From NCBI GenBank assembly GCA_019751945.1, contig JAIEMT010000018.1, positions 1 to 64,000 of the forward strand: 64,000 nt of DNA, given 5' to 3'. Shown one piece after another: positions 42,575 to 49,031 of this stretch. The translations under genes were made by a program, and so were the position numbers. The stretch comes from a bacterium (GTDB lineage: Bacteria > Bdellovibrionota > UBA1018). The number at the start of each line of letters is the position of its first letter. Position 1 is the first letter of the stretch. The notes below the pieces were generated by a model. That model saw only the letters and a list, made by a program, of their open reading frames with translations, did not search any database and was not told the DNA's origin.

Positions 42575-42711
42575 GCGCCCTAGAGCAGGGAAGAGTTCTT
42601 CTCTCTGGGCGAGACATAAAAGGGCCCCGCAGGATGCGGGGACCAAGGAGCAGGGATGCTCACCCTGGCTCGCTCAGAGAGAAGAACTCTTCCCTGCTCT
42701 AGGGCGCTTAC
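42571..42711. repeat. long hairpin element E3 (33-bp perfect arms, inverted copy of the E2 tip)
   Basis: Perfect arms of 33 bp lie at 42575-42607 and 42675-42707. With G-T pairs the stem extends to 42571/42711 outside and a further GCGAG/CTCGC inside. The tip is the reverse complement of the E2 tip with about four changes. Its mini-hairpins are CCCCGCA-GGA-TGCGGGG (42625-42641) and GAGCA-GGGA-TGCTC (42648-42661). The arm sequence is unrelated to the E1 or E2 arms. The right arm ends eight bases after the glnN stop codon. Confidence 0.9.
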
Positions 42712-42718
42712 TTATTTC

Positions 42719-44947
42719 TTACGATATAAACAGCATTTCGCGGTACTTGGGCAGCGGCCAGTAGTCGTCCGACACGATGGCTTCTAGCTCATCGCAAGTG
42801 CCTCGGAGCTCGGCCATTGCCGTTGCGACTTCGGCTGCGAAGGCTTTCGCTTTTGCCTCTTCGCTGCTCATGCTTTCTGCCTTGTGATAGGCCGACTCTA
42901 AAGCTGTGCGCTTGGTTTGCAAGGTACCGATCAGCGTGGAGATCTTATTCAAGATTTCTTGCTGAGGAGCGGTTGCGCCCGCGCTCTTTGCTGCGCTCAC
43001 CGAAGTAGCCAGCATACCGTGGTAGGCGTAGCAGGCCGGCAGAACGATCGTGTCGACCGTCGATCGAAGGGTTTCCACTTCGATGATCATGTTCTTCAAG
43101 TAGCGTTCGAGGCGGACGTGGAATCGGGAAGCTGATTCCGCTTCGGTGAACACACCTAGGCGGGTCAGCATTTCTTGCGACGTTTTGTCGACAATCTTAG
43201 CCAACGCTTCTGGAGTTTTGCGGAGATTCGGAAGGCCGCGTTTATCGGCTTCCTTCACCCACTCTTCCGAGTAGTTGTTGCCTTCGAATCGGATGGCCTT
43301 CGTTTCTTGAACCGCTTCCTTCACGGTTTCGAAGATTGCGGCGTCTAAGCCACCCGCTGTCTTCATCTTCTTCTTCAAGGTTTCAGTGATCATCGTGAAA
43401 CCATCGGCCACTGCCGCGTTTACCAAGGTGATTGGGAAAGCTGTCGAAGCTGAAGATCCCACCGCGCGGAATTCGAACTTGTTGCCGGTGAAGGCGAACG
43501 GAGAAGTTCTGTTTCGGTCAGTGTTATCGCGCATGACTTCGGGCAATTTGCTGATGCCCAGGTTAATCACGGCACGTTCGACGTTCTTGTCAGCGCCCGA
43601 ACCCTTCTCGATTTCATTCAAGATGCGGCTGAGTAAGTCGCCCAAGAATACCGAGATGATGGCCGGGGGTGCCTCGTTCGCGCCCAAGCGATGATCGTTT
43701 CCGGAAGAGGCGATGCCCGCTCTCAAAAGGCCGGCGTGCTTGTGCACACCTTTCAGGACTGCCGAGAGAACCAGCAAGAAGCGCAAGTTTTGTTGCGGAG
43801 TCTTACCGGGTTCGAGCAGGTTGTCGCCATCGATGTCCGAACCGCTGGCTGCGATCATCATGGACCAGTTGTTGTGCTTGCCGCTTCCGTTCACACCCGC
43901 GAAGGGCTTTTCATGCAAGAGAGCCATGAAGTTATGTCGGAGTGAAACCTTCTTGATCACTTCCATCACCAGTTGATTGTGATCAGTCGCGATATTGGCT
44001 TCTTCAAAGATCGGTGCCGTTTCGAATTGGCTGGGAGCCACTTCGTTGTGTCGGGTTTTGACCGGCACGCCGAGTTTGTAAAGTTCGTATTCCATCTCCA
44101 CCATGAAGGCTTGAACACGAGCCGGGATGCTGCCGAAGTAATGGTCTTCGAGCTGCTGACCCTTCGGAGGCTGACCGCCCACGAGGGTACGACCGGTCAT
44201 GACCAGGTCGGGGCGCAGGTGGTAGAAAGCGCGATCGATCAGAAAGTATTCCTGCTCGACGCCCAGAGTGGGGAGGATTCGCTTCACCTTCGTGTCGCCA
44301 ATCATGTGCAAGAGTTCGCACGCTTTGTTGGAAAGCACTTCCATGCTTCTCAGCAAAGCGGTTTTCTCATCGAGAGAATCGCCGTGGTAGCTGATGAAGA
44401 CCGAGGGAATGCAGAGAGTTTTGCTGCTCGCAGATTCCATGATGAAGACCGGACTCGACGGATCCCACGCCGTGTAGCCGCGGGCTTCGAAGGTCGTTCT
44501 CATTCCACCGGACGGGAAGCTCGAAGCGTCCGGTTCGGATTGAATCAGCTGTGCGCCAGAAAACTTTTCAATGACTTGGTTGTTGTCGTCGAAGGAAACA
44601 AACGCGTCGTGCTTCTCGGCCGTCGTTCCGGTTTGGGGTTGGAACCAGTGACAGAAGTGGGTGACGCCTCTTTCCAGCGCCCACTCCTTAATGGCTAGTG
44701 CCACGGTGTTGGCAATATCGTTGTCGAGCTTGTTACCCGTCTCAATGGTTTGACGGATCTTGTTAAAGACTTCCTTGGGAAGCTTCTCTCTCATCTTATT
44801 GAGATCGAAGGTGTTCATCCCATAAAACTGTGAAATTCTTAATCTTTTACCCGAATCGTCTCGGGGGGGATCAAATTTTCGGGGGGTTCGAGAGGTGATC
44901 TCGCGGATAGCATCAAAACGGGACTTCGCGCCAGTTCCTACGCTCAT
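42719..44947 (-). CDS. glnN: glutamine synthetase type III
   Basis: ATP-dependent synthesis of glutamine from glutamate and ammonia; the dodecameric GSIII form typical of Bacteroidota, cyanobacteria and some Bdellovibrio relatives. Motifs: LPTLGVEQEYFLID with the GS beta-strand Glu residues near 225, KTRHNEVAPSQFE, the ATP-binding EKPFAGVNGSGKHNNWS near 355, and RNRTSPFAFTGNKFEFRAVGSS near 485. Length 742 aa is within the GSIII range (about 700-730) and slightly long. AAGGAG is eight bases before the ATG. The end of the gene is duplicated in inverted form across element E3. A 16-bp palindrome lies about 80 bp upstream of the start. Confidence 0.95.
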   Translation of the reverse strand: MSVGTGAKSRFDAIREITSRTPRKFDPPRDDSGKRLRISQFYGMNTFDLNKMREKLPKEVFNKIRQTIETGNKLDNDIANTVALAIKEWALERGVTHFCHWFQPQTGTTAEKHDAFVSFDDNNQVIEKFSGAQLIQSEPDASSFPSGGMRTTFEARGYTAWDPSSPVFIMESASSKTLCIPSVFISYHGDSLDEKTALLRSMEVLSNKACELLHMIGDTKVKRILPTLGVEQEYFLIDRAFYHLRPDLVMTGRTLVGGQPPKGQQLEDHYFGSIPARVQAFMVEMEYELYKLGVPVKTRHNEVAPSQFETAPIFEEANIATDHNQLVMEVIKKVSLRHNFMALLHEKPFAGVNGSGKHNNWSMMIAASGSDIDGDNLLEPGKTPQQNLRFLLVLSAVLKGVHKHAGLLRAGIASSGNDHRLGANEAPPAIISVFLGDLLSRILNEIEKGSGADKNVERAVINLGISKLPEVMRDNTDRNRTSPFAFTGNKFEFRAVGSSASTAFPITLVNAAVADGFTMITETLKKKMKTAGGLDAAIFETVKEAVQETKAIRFEGNNYSEEWVKEADKRGLPNLRKTPEALAKIVDKTSQEMLTRLGVFTEAESASRFHVRLERYLKNMIIEVETLRSTVDTIVLPACYAYHGMLATSVSAAKSAGATAPQQEILNKISTLIGTLQTKRTALESAYHKAESMSSEEAKAKAFAAEVATAMAELRGTCDELEAIVSDDYWPLPKYREMLFIS

Positions 44948-45027
44948 GGGTCGGGCTCCTTGTGGTTAATGGGGCGAACGCAATGTCGACCCCGTAAGAC
45001 CATTTATAATCCGAACCGTCATGAAAT

Positions 45028-45043
45028 TCACGAAATTTCGTGA
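45028..45043. promoter_or_regulatory. 16-bp perfect palindrome upstream of glnN
   Basis: TCACGAAATTTCGTGA is its own reverse complement. It lies 81 bp from the glnN start and 75 bp from the divergent secreted-protein gene at 45118. On the minus strand a -10-like TATAAA follows about 20 bp later (near 45008), so the palindrome would sit just upstream of a -35 for glnN. A nitrogen-status or global regulator site is plausible; the binding protein is unknown. Confidence 0.5.
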
Positions 45044-45077
45044 GCCGCCGATAAGGATTTTGAGGCATCTTTATTCA

Positions 45078-45104
45078 AAAACTGTTTAATTATTAGACAG
45101 TTTT
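45078..45104. promoter_or_regulatory. inverted repeat before the 45118 gene
   Basis: AAAACTGT (45078-45085) and ACAGTTTT (45097-45104) are exact complements separated by 11 AT-rich bases. The repeat ends 13 bp before the ATG at 45118, covering the region where a ribosome site would normally be; none is obvious. It could be an operator or a hairpin limiting translation. Confidence 0.4.
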
Positions 45105-45117
45105 GATCTTGAAACGC

Positions 45118-45588
45118 ATGAACAAAGTCATTCTCATCAGCATGAGTGTTCTGGTAGCAATCGGCCTGGGGCAAAGCCCTTCGGCTTGGTCTAAAACCGG
45201 ATCAAAACGCACCCCGGCCGCCTGGGTCAAAGAGGAAAAGGTCTGTAAGGCCTATATCCGAAAGGTTACGGGCGGAAAGAAGGAAACTTCCAAGCTCAAA
45301 GCCAAGCTGAAGAAGGACAAGCGTTATCAGAGCTGCCAAAAGACCCTGCGCCGAGGCGAACTAGCTCGAAGTGGTTCCTACGAAGCGAAGGAAGGACCAG
45401 CAGCCCGCTTGGTGACTCCTGAAAAGAAGGGCAAGCTGCGCTTACCTGCCTCGACTGTGAAGTCCGCCCCCATCGAAGAAGAGCCAGTCGTCGTGATGGA
45501 TGACAGCGTGGTTCAACCCACGGAAGACCAAGCGCCCGGTGAAGCCATCGATACCGTGGACCTCAATTCACCCGATCCTCAGCACTGA
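45118..45588 (+). CDS. secreted basic protein, unknown function
   Basis: Unrecognised 156-aa protein. A signal peptide (MNKVILISMSVLVAIGLG..., cleavage near SAWS) is followed by a lysine-rich segment with two cysteines (EKVCKAYIRK and RYQSCQKTLRR) and an acidic Pro/Glu/Asp-rich tail. The charge changes from strongly basic in the middle to acidic at the end. I chose ATG 45118; a TTG at 45103 would add five residues before the signal peptide. It is convergent with the next gene and overlaps its end by 10 bp. Confidence 0.6.
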   Translation: MNKVILISMSVLVAIGLGQSPSAWSKTGSKRTPAAWVKEEKVCKAYIRKVTGGKKETSKLKAKLKKDKRYQSCQKTLRRGELARSGSYEAKEGPAARLVTPEKKGKLRLPASTVKSAPIEEEPVVVMDDSVVQPTEDQAPGEAIDTVDLNSPDPQH

Positions 45589-46625
45589 GTTTCTTCAGCA
45601 TCTAAACAGATTTTTTCGCAGGCTTTCGGATAGGGAAACTGACTCGCGCCTTGTTCGCGTCCATTCAGCTTGAATCGCTCTTCCTTTAAGCATTGCGAGC
45701 AGCTGGCTTTGGTTTGCACACGTTCTTCGGGCGAGAGCGGTTTTACGAAATGCAATTTGTCGATCAGCACCTCATGCTGGGAGTCGATAATTTTTTCGTC
45801 GACCAAATATTTTTCGAGATTTTGGGAGTGCTTGAGGATGTCTCTGTTTTTCGAAGCCAGACCTGCTTCGATTTGTTCCATCAGCTGTTTTGTGCAAACG
45901 GATTTGGGATAAATCCAGTTTTTGAAATCTTCGACCTCGCAAACTTTTGCTGAGTAAGGAGAGTTGGCCAAATCATCGGGAGTGCTGATCGCCTCGGGCG
46001 GATAAATTTCGGCCAGTACTCGTCGAAAGACGGGAATGAAGTTCCACCAACTAGTGAACTCTTCTTCGTAGGCCCAGTTCACAAAGTCGGAACAGATTCC
46101 CTTTTGGCCGTAGGTTTCTTTGCGAGCCACTCGTTCCAGGGCGCGCTCGCGCTTTCGCATCACACTTTCAGCGGTCATTCCTTTGGCTCGATAAACTTCA
46201 AAGCCTTTGCGGTAGCGAATACTTCCGCCCGTGTAGCGTTTGAACTCTGCCTTCTCGCGTTTGGAGTGAGCGCTGGCTCGGTAGAATCCCCACGACATGA
46301 TTTCTCGTCGTCCCAGGATCTCTGAAATGATGTCGGCGTGGACGAGCTTGATTGTAGGGAGATGGAGTGAGAGCAATTCCTTTAAACGGGCCAGGTAGAC
46401 GGTGGGAGTTCCAAAAATAGATTCCAAAGTTTCATCATCATCTTCGTGAATTTCCTGGAGCATGAAATCGCCGGGCATCGAGAGCAGTCCGCAGCCTTCG
46501 ACACCGCGATTATGGTCTTCAAATTCTAGAAATTTTTCCGAGGAGTTTGCCAGGAGCGGACCTCCAGCGAAAAGCCCCAAGGCTGCGACCACACTATAAA
46601 GGAAGGGTCTCGCTTGAAAGAACAC
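45579..46625 (-). CDS. secreted YiiX-like (permuted NlpC/P60) cysteine protease candidate
   Basis: 348-aa exported protein with a signal peptide (cleavage near LLA). Residues 95-205 resemble the permuted papain-like YiiX/NlpC-P60 fold. A histidine in LPTIKLVHADII begins the domain, and the probable nucleophile is the Cys of GICSDFVNWAYEE about 85 residues later. It is followed by the characteristic ISTPDDLANSP, which in YiiX-like proteins reads TPDDLA. The last 90 residues are helical with a cysteine cluster (CSQCLKEERF, ACEKICLDAEETQC). Substrate may be peptidoglycan or a lipid amide; this is inference. The start is GTG 46625. Confidence 0.55.
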   Translation of the reverse strand: MFFQARPFLYSVVAALGLFAGGPLLANSSEKFLEFEDHNRGVEGCGLLSMPGDFMLQEIHEDDDETLESIFGTPTVYLARLKELLSLHLPTIKLVHADIISEILGRREIMSWGFYRASAHSKREKAEFKRYTGGSIRYRKGFEVYRAKGMTAESVMRKRERALERVARKETYGQKGICSDFVNWAYEEEFTSWWNFIPVFRRVLAEIYPPEAISTPDDLANSPYSAKVCEVEDFKNWIYPKSVCTKQLMEQIEAGLASKNRDILKHSQNLEKYLVDEKIIDSQHEVLIDKLHFVKPLSPEERVQTKASCSQCLKEERFKLNGREQGASQFPYPKACEKICLDAEETQC

Positions 46626-46677
46626 GTGGCCTCCGGTCGGATACTTAGCATATGCGTTAAGTCTTTCAAACTATTCC

Positions 46678-46724
46678 TTGACCCCGATGTACCCAGCACA
46701 TATAGCCACCCCGCGACTAGTCGC
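46678..46724 (+). promoter_or_regulatory. sigma-70-type promoter with palindrome at the start site
   Basis: TTGACC (46678-46683) and TATAGC (46701-46706) are separated by 17 bp. The 12-bp perfect palindrome GCGACTAGTCGC (46713-46724) begins at the expected transcription start, about 30 bp before the ATG of the 740-residue secreted protein. The arrangement suits a repressor operator. Confidence 0.5.
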
Positions 46725-46755
46725 ATAAACGATCCAATTTGTAGGGGAGTAAAGA

Positions 46756-48978
46756 ATGAAAAGAAGTAGTGTTGTACTTGTTTTGGGGATGACCGCAATG
46801 GTCCTTCAGCCCCATCCAGCGCAAGCCGCGAATTGTTATAACGGCTACGGGCTGATCGATATCAATCGTCGCTGGGTTTCGCCGGGACGATCACCTTTCT
46901 GCGGAACGCGGCACGGAGCAAGTGATCCGCGCGCGATGCAGGCATGTTTAGCAGGTCTGGATTCGGCTCTTTGGATGGCTGAAGTTTTGGGAAGAAACAA
47001 CGGGGACTCCATCGGTTTGGTGATGGGTTACTCGTACGGAATGCATACGGAGTTTGAGCGCTGGCAGAACGATGCTCGTTCCCGCCAAGAAGGCGCTGCA
47101 AAAGTTCAGGGCTGGGATTATCGCTTGGCGAAGAAGCAAGGCGGCGAGGCTGCCATTTCGCCCGCAACCACTCAAGGTGAGAGCGATGCGGTGAAGCGCT
47201 TCGAACTCGCTGTACAGAATCAATCGGAGCCAGTCGATACGATTTCGACTCCGAATTGGAACTATGCCGGCGTATTGAATGGTTGGAAGCAAATGGGCTT
47301 CCGCTTTAAAGATGAGAACGATCTCATCGACGATGCGACTGCTCGTTTGAATTCGCCGCGCTATCGTGGCATCGCCGATGCAACTTTCGACGATCTTCGC
47401 GACTACAGCTATCGCGATCTTTGGAAGAATCGCGATCTCCAAGGCTATGGCCGCTATGACTGGAAAAACGGCGAAGTGGCTTGGAACCGTTGGTTGAAGT
47501 CTCGCTCACCTGGCGTGCGCGATTACAACAACTTGCCGGCGTTGACTGAAGACTACACGGACCGGGTTGCTAAAGACGCCGTCGATCCCAAGACCGGTAA
47601 GCCGCTTTTGGATGACAAGGGCAAACCGGTGCAGTTCTTTGAGAATGTGAAGAAGACCCGCGTCGTGAAAGAGGCGAGCTACTACAAGGGTCTCTGGGAA
47701 GAGAGTTTCAAGAAGACCTATGCTTATTACGTCGAGTACTTCTTCGCGACCGCTTATTCGGCCGCAGTCAACGAAGGGTGCTCGGTAGGTTCGGACATCG
47801 GTCGAAGCATGGGCTTGGCTTATGCTGAGCAAGCCGCTGCTTACGAAGCCTACAATAAGAAGTATCAAGATGATTCGATTCAAGGTTACTCGGAATCGTT
47901 CAGTGCGAACTATGAGAGCAGCTTCAAGAGCACCTTCACTGAATATTTCACCAATCCAAAAATTCAGGTCAACGACCTGCAGTTCTTTGGCAAGGTGACG
48001 GATGATATCAATCGTCCGGGTGAAGAAATTCGTGCTCAGTTCGCTATCACCAACTTGGGCGGAAGGGGCAAGCAGGTTGCCGTTTCGATTCAAGGCCCAG
48101 GTGTCCAGGAATCTGCTCCGGCGATGAGCTTCGACATTAAACGTCTTTCGAGACAATCGCTCTCGACGGACTACATGGCGAAGATCCGTTCGGATCTCAA
48201 AGTGGGCGATGCAGCTGTGGTTCAAATCGACGTCGATGGAACCAAGGGCTACGATCGCAAGAGCTTGATCATTCACCAGCTGGTAGAGGTGCAGTCGATT
48301 CAGTTCGTGCACATTGAAGCCACCCGCGGTCGTGGGCAGCTTCAAGTCGTGTTGTCGAATCCGACGAACCACGCTAGTCCGGTGGGTGTGAAGGCGACCT
48401 TGAGTCTCCAGGGAATCAACCCGATTGAACTGGCTTTCGATTCGATTCCAGCGCACGGAACCAAAACTCTGACCGCTTCGTTTGAAGGAATGGATCCACT
48501 CAAGATCATTCAGAGTCAGTTGGTCACCGGTGATGTGGTTCTAGTCTTCGACAATACTCAGCTGCACTCTTCCAGAGGCAATGCGGGTATCAACAAGAAG
48601 GCGGAATTGCCTCAGTACTTCCAAGAGCTCGTGAACAAGCAAGCGACCGCTGTCGCAGGGGTTGAGCCAGAAGCTCGCCTCGGCGAAGTGAAGCGTGCGA
48701 TCTATGATGCGATTGCGAAGGAAACCACTTCGTTGGACGGCGATGTTTGGAAAGAACATCCGGAAACCACGATGCTGGGCGAGTTAGTGAAGCAGTATAA
48801 GCTGGTGGGTCAGTCCCCAGATGCCGTGGCTGCTTACAAGGCTTTGGCTTCCGAGCTTTGGCCGCTTGCAAAGAATGTCACCACTGGCATTCTCGGCTTG
48901 GGTGGGCAACGTAGTGCCTTCCGGGACAAGCTCAAAGAAATCAATCCTGAGTTGAAGAGCGAAGGTTCTTCTAAGTAG
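46756..48978 (+). CDS. large secreted protein, unknown function, 740 aa
   Basis: Not a family I recognise. Signal peptide (cleavage near AQA, residue 24), then an aromatic-rich N-terminal half with many Tyr/Trp/Arg residues (LRDYSYRDLWKNRDL; GYGRYDWKNGEVAWNRWL) and a YxExxxxxY-type helical segment (YSESFSANYESSFKSTFTEY). The middle (about 420-600) looks like one or two immunoglobulin-like beta domains (IRAQFAITNLGGRGKQVAVS; GQLQVVLSNPTNHASPVGV). A helical C-terminal domain of about 120 residues closes it. Good ribosome site GGGGAG. GC-rich codon use matches the core genes. Probably periplasmic or surface-located. Confidence 0.7.
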   Translation: MKRSSVVLVLGMTAMVLQPHPAQAANCYNGYGLIDINRRWVSPGRSPFCGTRHGASDPRAMQACLAGLDSALWMAEVLGRNNGDSIGLVMGYSYGMHTEFERWQNDARSRQEGAAKVQGWDYRLAKKQGGEAAISPATTQGESDAVKRFELAVQNQSEPVDTISTPNWNYAGVLNGWKQMGFRFKDENDLIDDATARLNSPRYRGIADATFDDLRDYSYRDLWKNRDLQGYGRYDWKNGEVAWNRWLKSRSPGVRDYNNLPALTEDYTDRVAKDAVDPKTGKPLLDDKGKPVQFFENVKKTRVVKEASYYKGLWEESFKKTYAYYVEYFFATAYSAAVNEGCSVGSDIGRSMGLAYAEQAAAYEAYNKKYQDDSIQGYSESFSANYESSFKSTFTEYFTNPKIQVNDLQFFGKVTDDINRPGEEIRAQFAITNLGGRGKQVAVSIQGPGVQESAPAMSFDIKRLSRQSLSTDYMAKIRSDLKVGDAAVVQIDVDGTKGYDRKSLIIHQLVEVQSIQFVHIEATRGRGQLQVVLSNPTNHASPVGVKATLSLQGINPIELAFDSIPAHGTKTLTASFEGMDPLKIIQSQLVTGDVVLVFDNTQLHSSRGNAGINKKAELPQYFQELVNKQATAVAGVEPEARLGEVKRAIYDAIAKETTSLDGDVWKEHPETTMLGELVKQYKLVGQSPDAVAAYKALASELWPLAKNVTTGILGLGGQRSAFRDKLKEINPELKSEGSSK

Positions 48979-48995
48979 GATTTCCTAATATTCGG

Positions 48996-49031
48996 TTGTC
49001 GTCACGAGGGCTTCGGCTCTTGTGACGACAA
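48996..49031. terminator. 16-bp hairpin with TTCG tetraloop at convergent gene ends
   Basis: TTGTCGTCAC (48996-49005) pairs perfectly with GTGACGACAA (49022-49031). Inside, GAGGGC and GCTCTT continue the stem with two G-T pairs to a CTTCGG loop. It overlaps the stop codon of batD and lies 18 bp past the stop of the plus-strand gene. There is no T-run on either side, so it may be a Rho-assisted or processing hairpin serving both transcripts. Confidence 0.65.

Noticed and set aside
42299-42711. E2/E3 as an assembly or amplification artefact (chimeric inverted reads)
   Set aside because: The mirrored flanks differ by substitutions and small indels, several of them silent codon changes, and a related element exists 30 kb away with different arms. 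Library artefacts would give exact copies. A read-level check is still worthwhile.
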